Translations under genes and position numbers: made by a program
Notes under the pieces: model-generated
What the model was told of the DNA's origin: nothing
Seen by the model: only the letters and a program-made list of their open reading frames with translations
Databases searched by the model: none
DNA from: Stutzerimonas stutzeri TS44
GTDB taxonomy: Bacteria > Pseudomonadota > Gammaproteobacteria > Pseudomonadales > Pseudomonadaceae
NCBI GenBank assembly: GCA_000263395.1
Contig: AJXE01000001.1
Coordinates: 1 to 64,000, forward strand
Length of the DNA stretch: 64,000 nucleotides
Reading direction: 5' to 3'
In this document: in pieces, positions 8,401-15,850 of the stretch
How the letters are laid out: each line of letters begins with the position of its first letter
Position numbering within the stretch: the first letter of the stretch is position 1

Positions 8401-9650
8401 CGCGCCTCAGGCTTTTGGGCCGCGTGGGCGTAGGCCAGCAGCTCGCCTTCGAGCTGGCGATAGGTTTCAGTCGTGAATTCACGGAAGCGGCCTTCCAGGG
8501 GGAGTTCGACAATGCCGAGCTGGCGGATAAGCGCAGATTTAATTGCCGGGATGGCAGGTTCGCCGCCATGCAAGATGGCGAGCTGTGCGGCTGCTCGGTC
8601 GAGGGCGTGCTCACCAAAAACTGAGGAGTTACGGAATACGAGCTGCTCCGCGAACAGGCGGGTTTCTGGGCTAAGGTCACCGCGCTGCAACTCCTGATGG
8701 AGGTTGCTGAGTTGCTCGCGCCATTCAGCGCGTAGTTCGTCTGAGTCGCGCTCCTTTTTTCCCTCGCGAGTGCGCTTAGCTGCGCCGCGCGCTGAATCAG
8801 CGCCACTAGCGCCCATCTCGTCGAGAGCCTTGAGTATCTCGATGCGGCGAGTGGAAAATTCCAGCACAGTTTCGCGGGAGATGCCTGCCACGCGCAGACC
8901 GTTGCGCTCTAAGTCGACTTCAAAGTACTTGGCGAGCTGAGGGATATCGCGACTCAGAGAATGGGCCAAGTAGCAGTCCCAGAGCGCAGCCAGTTCGGCT
9001 TGCCGCTTATAAAGCTCGCCGCCATCTAGCGGGCGCCACTGCCCATCAGAGCCAAGACAGGCGTTCGGAACCTCGACGTGAACGTGGAGGTGCGGCTCCT
9101 GGTTGCGGTTGGTGAAATGTAAATAGCTGGCAGCCATGGCCTTGCCGGCGTAGCGGTCTACCCCTTGGGCGCCGAGCCGATACCCGAAGTATCCCTGCGC
9201 TTCGGCATACTCAAAGGCGCGGCGCGACGCCTCCATCATCGCTCGCTCGAAAATGATCTGCTGCTCGCGTGGCAGTGAGGCGTAGACAAGGGAAAGAGTC
9301 TTGTCGGCATTGAAGCTCGTGGAATACCCGGCCAAACCAGTTCCGCGCTTAAGTTCTCCCAGGCGACGCTTAGGCACGTACGACTCGCCTGTACGTGGAT
9401 TCGTGCCGGCCATCAGTGCAGCGTAGTCCCCATCCTGCGGAGTGATTCCCAGCCCCATTGCCTGGGCACCCTGACCGAGGTACTCGGTCAGCAGCGTGTC
9501 GTTTCCGGGCATGTGGTAGTAATCCTCACCCCCGGTAGACAGCACATGATCGTGCTCGTCGTCGAGAATCCGCCCCTCGCCCCGCTCGAAATAGTTCGCC
9601 CGCGCACCGATATCGCCGCCGGTGAATTTGTCGATAGTGAAGATCGCCAT
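5496..9650 (-). CDS. traI: MobF-type conjugative relaxase/helicase with Toprim-like C-terminus
   Basis: A 1384-residue TrwC/TraI-family protein that nicks oriT and unwinds the transferred strand. ATG 9650 overlaps the upstream stop (TGATG) and has GGGGAGG before it. Residues 1-300 form the relaxase: candidate catalytic Tyr20 and Tyr44/45, and the metal triad HLHVH (His187, 189, 191). Residues 445-870 are the superfamily 1 helicase: Walker A GAAGTGKS (469-476), DEAG (544-547) and, near the end, AMTVHKSQG. The last 350 residues differ from F TraI: a DUF3991-like part (SWVSVKGGAG) and a Toprim-like part (KVAESGLDALSLYQL ... VYDRDDAGSRH). It is the second gene of the transfer operon that starts at 9997. 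Identification of the relaxase and helicase is firm; the tail assignment is by motif. Confidence 0.93.
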   Translation of the reverse strand: MAIFTIDKFTGGDIGARANYFERGEGRILDDEHDHVLSTGGEDYYHMPGNDTLLTEYLGQGAQAMGLGITPQDGDYAALMAGTNPRTGESYVPKRRLGELKRGTGLAGYSTSFNADKTLSLVYASLPREQQIIFERAMMEASRRAFEYAEAQGYFGYRLGAQGVDRYAGKAMAASYLHFTNRNQEPHLHVHVEVPNACLGSDGQWRPLDGGELYKRQAELAALWDCYLAHSLSRDIPQLAKYFEVDLERNGLRVAGISRETVLEFSTRRIEILKALDEMGASGADSARGAAKRTREGKKERDSDELRAEWREQLSNLHQELQRGDLSPETRLFAEQLVFRNSSVFGEHALDRAAAQLAILHGGEPAIPAIKSALIRQLGIVELPLEGRFREFTTETYRQLEGELLAYAHAAQKPEARFTLNKLAVMAHARSYELIQRQKPNRENFELNPEQIKALIYCTQGSRFQIIQGAAGTGKSVDLSIVRMAYEAAGNRVIGLAPSGAAAAELENSAGIKSCTIHSLLMRLENDNPQYREKLRSTDVIICDEAGLADLRTLHKLAGYCDAAGAKLILVGDGRQLEAVGSASSLDMLTEEVGCAELVQIARQKDPADRAISQAWFEGPAEQGGPDALDMMKARGLLKMPAEGTKDKPLDLMMRDALQAHSEGTDWQEILLLADRNQSVRSLNNKIRDHRFEIGELDKAQQIRIPVETGRGDYADLDLAPGDRIMLRKNQKIDGEPVYNGDRATLTVIKRVQTGTDDNGEPIFDTQVTAHLDRTKEEVSWNLSDYASIDHAYAMTVHKSQGLTVDRAYYLTSDSTDRRLAYVAFTRSRQACGFYTENDQEAINTLARNTAAFKSKRCALDADKEFRELIRANAQAGMHPEKPIQAQQPSTKDLLEKAGDRFQYPGELQAEPKKSPEIQVMPASQAEHDLAAARGFAVGALIDQPADTRLKPGKPYELATVDAKRIALMAMPLPPQPAPQREVENVRPGRSVAAGEIQVVGGDMPKPRKIWTKVEQQRETQAIRDRIDLQQHAERLGYAQVSGSGARVRLENKALNKSDPMREITLRPNAKGEPSWVSVKGGAGSGLGGDVFHLHQHATGQPFLETRDELRKLAFNREFEAGAQYQAASTAEREARIEQLRQQETLQGELRRASAYKQYRRTTDQPSAFLASRGISEQTIAETKSRTDRYGNAVFPHVRVDGKFTGFERKKDGPALFSKSERGVYVANPGCVNPERIKVAESGLDALSLYQLDSPEQRARTLYVSSGGNPADDTASALRGLAERTDAQLIELVYDRDDAGSRHTEALHKLLAEQAPALQVIDNRDAYLMREGEDPNDLLRRQQRERLSEQQADHYSQKVYQAKRDEPAEFEQEHHQDHDRGMSR

Positions 9651-9997
9651 CACGCCTCCCCGGCGAATAGAGCTTTGAGCTGCTCAGCCACCGCGCGTTG
9701 CGCTCCGAGCCGGCTCGCGTGCGCGATCCGGGGCCCCAGAAGGGCGAAGGCGGATTCGATTTCGGAGCGGACTGCGATTGCTGCGTCCGGCTCCAGGGCG
9801 ACGGTTTTGGCGTCGTGCAAAGCAAGATCCCCCCGGACCAGGGCGGCAAGATCTGAGGTCGGAACAGCCTCCAGGATCGCCTGAAGAACGCCTGATTTCG
9901 GCACACGAAGATCGCGGGCAAGGCGCTCGAAGGCAGCCTGCGCCGCCTCACTCACCATGCTTTGCGTGTGGTTTTTACGCTCGAAACTCATCGCCAT
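9650..9997 (-). CDS. Putative relaxosome accessory protein (TrwA-like position)
   Basis: A 115-residue protein from ATG 9997 with AAGGGGAAG directly upstream; a second ATG at 9991 has better spacing. It is transcribed ahead of traI with a one-base overlap (TGATG). The N-terminal half (SFERKNHTQSMVSEAAQAAF ... LRVPKSGVLQAILEAV) could be a small DNA-binding fold. In MobF systems such as R388 the gene between oriT and the relaxase operon encodes an oriT-binding protein (TrwA), and the position here is the same. Sequence similarity to TrwA is not evident to me, so the role is inferred from position. Confidence 0.6.
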   Translation of the reverse strand: MAMSFERKNHTQSMVSEAAQAAFERLARDLRVPKSGVLQAILEAVPTSDLAALVRGDLALHDAKTVALEPDAAIAVRSEIESAFALLGPRIAHASRLGAQRAVAEQLKALFAGEA

Positions 9998-10011
9998 CTT
10001 CCCCTTCAGGG

Positions 10012-10114
10012 GGTGGCTACTACCGCTTTAGTAGTCCACCGATTTCGTTCTCTGCCCGGCTGGCTGGGCTGACACGACTGCACCTCGCGAAGCGAGTGCA
10101 GCCGTGTTCAAGCC
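10012..10114. other. oriT: Candidate origin of transfer (two hairpins)
   Basis: The 294-bp gap between the divergent relaxase and stb-like operons holds two strong inverted repeats. The first, 10012-10040, pairs GGTGGCTACTA with TAGTAG(t)CCACC around a 6-nt loop. The second, 10067-10114, pairs GGCT-GACACG-CTGCA-CTCGC with GCGAG-TGCAG-CGTGTT-AGCC around GAA, about 20 pairs with small bulges. Terminators make no sense between operons that run apart, and oriT normally lies next to the relaxase genes. I see no clear match to a known MobF nick site, so the exact nick is unassigned. The first repeat may also be an operator. Confidence 0.55.
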
Positions 10115-10244
10115 TCATGCAACAAATACAACCACAACCATCCGTTTACCTCAAGTTTTAATTGACTAACTACAGTTTACAACTATTATGACCAGCAAGA
10201 CGGCAGGAAATGACCATCCTCGCTTCTCCGTTTGAAACCGTAAG

Positions 10245-10258
10245 GCCTAGAATTAGGC
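10245..10258. promoter_or_regulatory. Short inverted repeat upstream of stb-like operon
   Basis: GCCTA-GAAT-TAGGC, 34 nt before the start of the first gene of the rightward operon. TAGAAT inside it could serve as a -10 element, though no good -35 lies at the right distance. An operator for an StbA-like autoregulator is possible. Confidence 0.3.
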
Positions 10259-10291
10259 AGCACTTTGCAACTAACGGCAGGAGAACGACTG

Positions 10292-10855
10292 ATGACTCAG
10301 GAAAAGCCAAGCACCAAGGACCCGATTGAGAAAATCGAGGAGTTCATTTCAGAGATGAATCGCGAGCGAGACGCGCTGACAGCGAAAATCGAGGCCGAAT
10401 TTGAGCGGCGTCGAGCGGAGGCGCTGGCTCAGACGAGAGGGAAAAAAAACGTGCGTGGTAGCGCGACACAAATCTTATTGCCGCGCCTGGATGTCCTGCG
10501 GAAAGCAACTATCGCAGGGACACCGATCACGCAGCAGAAAGAAGCCCTGGAAGCTGCGGGCGTATACGTGTCGTACAACAGTCTGCGGAAATTCATTCAA
10601 AAGTATTTGGGCCCTGAGTACCGGGAGTTTCTTGCAAATTCGCGCACGACAGGAGCCATGCCTCATGAACTACATGAGGCCCCTCAGACAAAGGAGGAAC
10701 AAGCTGAAATCGACAACTTTTTGAACACTGGGAAACCAACGCTGGAAGAAGGCACTTCGACTAGTCAGCCAGTGAAACCAGCGAGAACCGCTGCTGAACG
10801 TCGTCAACTCCGGGAGCGAGTATCAAAGATCGATCCCTTCAATGAACCTGAATAG
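10292..10855 (+). CDS. StbA-position DNA-binding-like protein
   Basis: A 187-residue charged protein from ATG 10292 (CAGGAGAA 8 nt upstream; an earlier start at 10265 is less likely). The N-terminal 60 residues form a predicted coiled coil, followed by LRKATIAGTPITQQKEALEA and SYNSLRKFIQKYLG, which reads like a helix-turn-helix. The tail is acidic and disordered. It opens a rightward three-gene operon divergent from the relaxase genes. In R388 the stbABC operon stands in exactly this place and StbA is the DNA-binding member. The StbA assignment rests on position and the HTH-like region only. Confidence 0.6.
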   Translation: MTQEKPSTKDPIEKIEEFISEMNRERDALTAKIEAEFERRRAEALAQTRGKKNVRGSATQILLPRLDVLRKATIAGTPITQQKEALEAAGVYVSYNSLRKFIQKYLGPEYREFLANSRTTGAMPHELHEAPQTKEEQAEIDNFLNTGKPTLEEGTSTSQPVKPARTAAERRQLRERVSKIDPFNEPE

Positions 10856-10871
10856 TGAACAGGACAAAAAC

Positions 10872-11603
10872 ATGAAAGAGGCTTACGCCAGCAACACCGG
10901 CCGCACCGGAAAAACAACGCTCGCAACGAACATCTCGCTGCGTAATGCCCCTCCCGGGACGAAATTTCTTGCCGTCGAGTCGGTAAACAGCACTGCAGAT
11001 GCACTCGGCGTCGATGTCGACCAACTGGGGGGCAACGAGTTCGTAAAAATCTATGGCGAGATGGTTGTGGCTGACGATCTTGTTATTGATGTAGGAGCAT
11101 CAAACATCGAGTCCTTCCTGGTTGGGATGGATCGATTCGAGAACGGCACGGATGAGATCGATCAGTGGCGGATCGTTGTTGTACCCGGCGTTCGCGAACA
11201 ACGCGAGGCTCTTCAAACCTGTGCCACCCTCAACGGCCTCGGGGTTCCCGCTGAAAAAATTCATATGATCTTCAACCGCGTGGCGCCGGATATGGAGGTT
11301 GAGCGCGAATTCGCTACGCTGATTGAGTACGTCAAACGCGAGAAAATCTGCATCGCGAACCCGGAATGCTTCGTCCAAGAGAGCGATATTTTTAATTCTC
11401 TCGCGGCCCGAAAACTCACGCTGGCAGCGGCGCTGGCAGATAAAACTGACTATAGGGCACTGCTTAAAGAAGCTCGCCAGGCCGGGAAAAGCAAAGACTT
11501 CGATCGTTATCTGGATCTCATCGCAGTACAACAGCAGGTCAACGCCATTGCTCGCCAGCTTGATCGCGTTCACCAGATCCTGATCCAGAGCACAGGGGTC
11601 TGA
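10872..11603 (+). CDS. StbB-like ParA-type P-loop ATPase
   Basis: A 243-residue protein from ATG 10872 with ACAGGA upstream; an in-frame ATG at 10842 overlaps the preceding gene and lacks a site. The Walker A motif NTGRTGKTTLATN is at residues 8-20, with the extra Lys/Thr pattern of the MinD/ParA class, and LVIDVGASN follows where these proteins carry Walker A'/B elements. R388 StbB is an ATPase of this kind affecting plasmid positioning and transfer. Second gene of the operon, 16 nt after the first and 4 nt before the third. Confidence 0.75.
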   Translation: MKEAYASNTGRTGKTTLATNISLRNAPPGTKFLAVESVNSTADALGVDVDQLGGNEFVKIYGEMVVADDLVIDVGASNIESFLVGMDRFENGTDEIDQWRIVVVPGVREQREALQTCATLNGLGVPAEKIHMIFNRVAPDMEVEREFATLIEYVKREKICIANPECFVQESDIFNSLAARKLTLAAALADKTDYRALLKEARQAGKSKDFDRYLDLIAVQQQVNAIARQLDRVHQILIQSTGV

Positions 11604-11607
11604 GACC

Positions 11608-12384
11608 ATGAGCCAGCACACCCCTTCACCAGCAGATCCTGCTCCTACTCGCGAGCTTGCAATGCTTAGGGAGCTGTTCCGCGAGCATTACGAGCTGGCT
11701 GATCGTTTCGAAGCTGCCGCACAGCAAATCTCGGTAGTCGAACGCAGCCTGCATGGCACTGAAGGTCACCAGGGTATCGCCGAGCTGCTGCTTGATGCTG
11801 CAGAGCAGTGTCGCCGCGGAGCAGCTGCAGTATCTCAACTCAATGTCAGCGAGCTCGCGGCAACAGTAACTCAGCTGAATGAGCATGCAAAAGCACTGCC
11901 CCGGCAACTTCTTCGTCCAGAAGAGTCACAAGCTTTTCGGGAATCCCTAGAGCGTGCGTTGCTCGCTGACGCTACACGCATTTTGCGAGTCGCGTACGAG
12001 TCGGCGATGACAAGTGGCTGCCTCGAAGCCGTTGAAAACGCGCTCACGGAAATGCAAAAGCGGATCGACACCTCATCATTGGAACGATGCCAGGCAGCAG
12101 AAGAACGGAGCAAAACCTTTCAAGCTGAACTGGGGCGGACAGCAAAAGAACTGACTGCGGCTCGCGAGCGAGTTAAAGAGCACAACACAGCACTGAATAA
12201 CCAGCGCGATCTTCTGAACGCTCGATTTGCTGAGCACCTGGCGGCAGCACGGAAGTGGAGCTTAGCCAAATTTGCTACCGGGGCGATCCTTGGGGCCGTG
12301 CTGTCCATCTTCTACCTGGCCCCTCAGATCGAAGATTTCCTGGCATCTGAAATCATCTATAAGCCGATTCACGAACGGCGTTAA
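11608..12384 (+). CDS. Coiled-coil membrane-anchored protein, StbC position
   Basis: A 258-residue protein, mostly Ala/Glu/Leu/Arg heptads (residues 10-210), followed by one predicted membrane segment near the C-terminus (AKFATGAILGAVLSIFYLAP, about residues 221-240). It starts 4 nt behind the StbB-like gene. R388 StbC stands in this position, but I cannot claim sequence homology. A tail-anchored coiled coil next to a ParA-type ATPase could link the plasmid complex to the membrane; this is inference. Confidence 0.6.
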   Translation: MSQHTPSPADPAPTRELAMLRELFREHYELADRFEAAAQQISVVERSLHGTEGHQGIAELLLDAAEQCRRGAAAVSQLNVSELAATVTQLNEHAKALPRQLLRPEESQAFRESLERALLADATRILRVAYESAMTSGCLEAVENALTEMQKRIDTSSLERCQAAEERSKTFQAELGRTAKELTAARERVKEHNTALNNQRDLLNARFAEHLAAARKWSLAKFATGAILGAVLSIFYLAPQIEDFLASEIIYKPIHERR

Positions 12385-12421
12385 AACGCCAAAACCACTG
12401 TAGCTAAACGAGGAATTTCGC

Positions 12422-12760
12422 ATGAGCAATCGTGACGATGACGGGGATTTTCGCGCCCGGAAAAAGCGCGTGCTGATTAGTGGGGCCGACGCCCAAGCGT
12501 TCATCGAGGCACGCCGGAAAGAGCGTGAGGAGTTTCGACAGGCTGAAGGGAAGGATTTAGACGGGTTGGACCAGTTGGCCCGCGACCCCGCGATGGACGA
12601 GCTGCAGAAGAAGCACCAGGAGCAGCAGGAAACCCGCGAAGAAACTGACGCGGAGAAGAACCAGCTCACAACAAAACGACAGGAACAACAACTGCTGCAA
12701 GAACAGCAAGATCAGCAAGATCAGCAAGATCAGCAAGATCAGCAATCGAGGTCGATGTGA
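12422..12760 (+). CDS. Small hydrophilic protein with QDQ repeats
   Basis: A 112-residue, strongly charged protein (MSNRDDDGDFRARKKRVLIS ...) from ATG 12422 with GAGGAA upstream. From residue 60 it is almost only Gln, Glu, Lys and Asp, ending in a DQQ repeat encoded by a 9-bp tandem repeat. The N-terminal VLISGADAQAFIEARRKE part may be the folded region. The stop overlaps the next start (ATGTGATGG). Function not recognised; its place ahead of the coupling-protein gene suggests a transfer-related role. Confidence 0.6.
   Translation: MSNRDDDGDFRARKKRVLISGADAQAFIEARRKEREEFRQAEGKDLDGLDQLARDPAMDELQKKHQEQQETREETDAEKNQLTTKRQEQQLLQEQQDQQDQQDQQDQQSRSM
12709..12744 (+). repeat. 9-bp tandem repeat (4 perfect copies)
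   Basis: Four perfect copies of AGATCAGCA, preceded by one copy with a single mismatch (AGAACAGCA, 12700-12708). They encode the Gln-Asp-Gln tail of the 112-residue protein. Because the unit is a multiple of three, copy-number change would lengthen or shorten the tail without a frameshift. Confidence 0.9.
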
Positions 12761-13245
12761 TGGACAAGAAAGCAATGTATGCCGCCGCGGCTCTAGCCGC
12801 AGCATTTATTGGGCCAGCAGGCGCATGCCCTCTCCAGGAGTGCATGCCAGGCCTATCCGATGCGCCGTTTCAGTCGAGGGATCTAGACGATTTCGGCGGA
12901 CTTTACGACTTAAAGCAGCCTGGCCAAGCGGTCCTGCACGTCGGACTGATTGCGGCTGACTATCGCATTGCTCTGCTCGAAACCGAGAACCGAGCTCTGC
13001 GCGCCGCGCTTACGGGTAGCCGCGCACTCGACGATAGCAGCCTCAAGTTTTTTCCAAGCCCTGCAAGCTTCATGGATGCGATGAACTCCGACATGAAACA
13101 GGTGAATGTAACAGGTCGGATGCCTCAACTACGGCATTTTGAGCAGCGCGTTCGCAATGCAGAAACACGAGCAAAACTCACTGATGCGGGACGGGCTCTG
13201 GGATCGGAAAGTACACGAATTGCAGCTGAGACGTCTGCAGAGTGA
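12760..13245 (+). CDS. Exported hypothetical protein
   Basis: A 161-residue protein from ATG 12760, coupled to the preceding stop (TGATG). The N-terminus MDKKAMYAAAALAAAFIGPAGA is a signal peptide with a likely cut after AGA, followed by CPLQECMPG with two cysteines. The rest includes a short coiled coil (ALLETENRALRAAL). It resembles small periplasmic proteins of transfer regions, but I cannot name it. The start of the coupling-protein gene lies 73 nt after its stop. Confidence 0.65.
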   Translation: MDKKAMYAAAALAAAFIGPAGACPLQECMPGLSDAPFQSRDLDDFGGLYDLKQPGQAVLHVGLIAADYRIALLETENRALRAALTGSRALDDSSLKFFPSPASFMDAMNSDMKQVNVTGRMPQLRHFEQRVRNAETRAKLTDAGRALGSESTRIAAETSAE

Positions 13246-13318
13246 AAAGTTGGCTGACGAGAGCGGCAACTCTCGCCAGCCGATTCCGCGGCGGAACACC
13301 ACGAAAGGAAGAAAGGCT

Positions 13319-15850
13319 ATGGTAGAGCAATTACGAAAATATATCGACGACCCACAGTCGCTCCTGCGCGACTGGCGGCTCGCACAAACGAGGGCGATGC
13401 GAGAAGCAGTCGCCGGTCAACTGGCCGAAGATGCGCCAGGGTGGCCAGTAGAGCAGATCCTGCATGATGATGTGAGCGAGCCAGAGCACCGGCCCGTTGA
13501 TCGCGCCGGGCAAACCCGGCGCTTGTTGTTCGGTCGGGCTGCGCTGCATGTCGCCGCACGGATCGAGTCGCGCTTGCTCGCGCGGCAGTTCCTCCTCGCC
13601 CTCATTGCTCTGGTGGCCACGCTGTTACTCGGATCATTGGCGTTGATCGCGAGCAAAGGAGGGCTGGTCTTCACCTGGGGATCCTCAGCTGCCGGTTTCA
13701 GCCTCGCTATGGTCGGTGGCTACCTGCTTTACCTGGCCAGCGGCGTAGCGCCTCGCGGATATGAGATTTTCCTGCCTCGCGGGCCGATGCTGACCGAGCC
13801 CGACAAGGCCGATCTCTGTCGATTTGCCGAGCGTGTGCTGCTGCGCGTCGGCCCTGATGATGTACCCACAGATCTCGCTGATCGGTACCGGCCGCTGACT
13901 GTCGATGCCGATGGCCAGCCGGTTGACGGACAAATTGTTGGTGACGATTACACGACAAGCTGGTTGCGCGAGGCCCTGAGTTCGATGCTGGCTGTTGTCG
14001 CGGCAGTTGGTCTTTCGGTATTCGCGACCGGGCTTGCGATGGCCGGGGTTCCGTTATTCAGCCTGCTGACCCTACCGCTCCTAGTGCTCGCTGTGATCTG
14101 GACAGGGATGAAGGTCTTCCTGTTGCCAGACCTCGCCAAGCGGCGTGGGTTGGACGCACTCGAAGCGCTACGTCGGTCGCCGACAGCGAAATTGGTCGAC
14201 CAGGTGTCGCCTGTGGTTTTCCGGCAGATCGAGTCGGCGAAGGTCGGGCAAATTGCGCTGGCCACGGCCGATCGCACGCCATTTGTGGGCCTCGGTCAGA
14301 CTACAGGTTTACTCAGTGGGCGGCGGGATCCATTCGCACCAGCCCAAGCTGACATGCCGTACGGTTTGAGCGTCGATGACCTCTCTACTCACCTTCTCGC
14401 CCTAGGTGCGACTGGCGCAGGTAAAACCGCTGGTGTGCTGCGTCCAGTGATCGGCGCATGGACTGATGCCGATGCCGGCGGATTGCTCGTGCTCGATGGC
14501 AAGGGGGTTTTACCCGAAGAGCTGGCCGACCTCGACGGGTTCCAGGTGATCACGCCCGGACTGCACGTGTTCGCGCCGATTGAAAATCTGACGCCGGACC
14601 AGGTGGCGGACGCGCTCTATGAAATGTTCGCAGGGCAGAGCGAATCGAAAGACCCGTTCTGGGAAAAAGCAGCCGCGGAACTGATTCGCTCGGCGGCGAA
14701 AACCCTGGCACTGCTGGTCGATCTTGAGACCGAAGCCTGGGATTGGACGCTGGGCCATCTGCATCGCCTGATTTTCGGCGAGGGGATGATCGATGCGGCA
14801 AAGGCCGTGGTCGAATCTGCGCCAGAGTCGAAAGTGCTTTCGCTGATGCCTGGGCATGTACGCCGTGCGTACGACGACTTCACGCGCACCTTCCCTGCCA
14901 TGCCGGCCGACACCGCAAACTCGATCAAGCAGAACGCCAGCGTCTGGCTCGGTTTGCTGGTCAACAACGCTCAGTTAAGCACTTGGGCGGACGCCGCCAC
15001 CGGCGTGCAGATCGAGCAGGCACTTCACGGCGAACGGATTGGACTGCTGCTGCCCGAGTTTAAATTCGGGAAAGCAGGTTCTGTCATCGCCAACTTCGCT
15101 AAGCAGCGCTTCTATTCGGAAATCAAACGTCGCGGCGAGGGCTGGAAGTCTGGTCAGGATGGTCACCAGCGCGTCTTGTTAGTCGTCGATGAATGCCAGG
15201 CGCTGATGACGGAGAGCGAAGCGGAGATTCTTCCAATCGCACGCTCGCTGGGTATGTGCGCGGTCTTCGCGACGCAGAACATCGATGGGCTGCAGATCGC
15301 GCTGAAAAATCAGCCGGCGCTGCTACAGCAGATCCTCGGTCAGTTCCGCTCGATAGTTGCTGTAGCGGTCAATACCGATGCCACTTGCGAGTTCGTGGCC
15401 GGCCGCATGGGATCAGTACCACGAGCGCTATATAGCGAAGTGCCCGCACCTGCATCAGATGCTGCTGGAACCATCGCCGGTCTACAGCTAGAAGCTGGCA
15501 GCTTCGGAGTCGGAACTGTAATGGCCTCGGCATCTTGGTCGAGCGAACTACGCGGGATGCGCGGGACTGGCGGCCTCGCTGGTGAGGCCTGGGCGATGGC
15601 CAACCAACTGGCGGAAAAATCGGGCGTGCGGAAAGCCTTCGAACTTCTTCCAGGTGCCTTCAACCGTGAGGCGCGCGCCGGCTCGGCGAAGCTGGATACG
15701 CATCCCTTGGTCACTCCTGCCGAAGTGCGCGGGCTCACCGCAGAAAAGTTCACCGCTCTGGCGGTGGTCAACCGTGCCGGCGTCGAGCGGAGAGATCTGA
15801 TCAAGCTCTCACCGCGGTTCAGCTTTGCCCAGCTGGAGGAGGTGGCCTGA
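13319..15850 (+). CDS. Type IV coupling protein (VirD4/TraD/TraG class)
   Basis: An 843-residue inner-membrane ATPase that would deliver the relaxosome to the secretion channel. ATG 13319 is chosen because AGGAAGAAAGG precedes it; the frame stays open to 13139 but that part overlaps the exported-protein gene. Predicted membrane segments are at about residues 90-111, 122-142 and 222-268. Walker A GATGAGKT is at 363-370, LLVLDGKG at 390-396 and Walker B LLVVDECQA around 620-628, followed by ATQNID typical of the family. Its size and extra membrane segments suggest the TrbC/DotL side of the family, which would fit the DotA/TraY-like gene on this element. The class is firm, the subfamily is not. 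Confidence 0.88.
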   Translation: MVEQLRKYIDDPQSLLRDWRLAQTRAMREAVAGQLAEDAPGWPVEQILHDDVSEPEHRPVDRAGQTRRLLFGRAALHVAARIESRLLARQFLLALIALVATLLLGSLALIASKGGLVFTWGSSAAGFSLAMVGGYLLYLASGVAPRGYEIFLPRGPMLTEPDKADLCRFAERVLLRVGPDDVPTDLADRYRPLTVDADGQPVDGQIVGDDYTTSWLREALSSMLAVVAAVGLSVFATGLAMAGVPLFSLLTLPLLVLAVIWTGMKVFLLPDLAKRRGLDALEALRRSPTAKLVDQVSPVVFRQIESAKVGQIALATADRTPFVGLGQTTGLLSGRRDPFAPAQADMPYGLSVDDLSTHLLALGATGAGKTAGVLRPVIGAWTDADAGGLLVLDGKGVLPEELADLDGFQVITPGLHVFAPIENLTPDQVADALYEMFAGQSESKDPFWEKAAAELIRSAAKTLALLVDLETEAWDWTLGHLHRLIFGEGMIDAAKAVVESAPESKVLSLMPGHVRRAYDDFTRTFPAMPADTANSIKQNASVWLGLLVNNAQLSTWADAATGVQIEQALHGERIGLLLPEFKFGKAGSVIANFAKQRFYSEIKRRGEGWKSGQDGHQRVLLVVDECQALMTESEAEILPIARSLGMCAVFATQNIDGLQIALKNQPALLQQILGQFRSIVAVAVNTDATCEFVAGRMGSVPRALYSEVPAPASDAAGTIAGLQLEAGSFGVGTVMASASWSSELRGMRGTGGLAGEAWAMANQLAEKSGVRKAFELLPGAFNREARAGSAKLDTHPLVTPAEVRGLTAEKFTALAVVNRAGVERRDLIKLSPRFSFAQLEEVA

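Noticed and set aside
13139..13318. 60-residue N-terminal extension of the coupling protein
   Set aside because: Overlaps the exported-protein gene out of frame; the good ribosome binding site and the family start point to ATG 13319.
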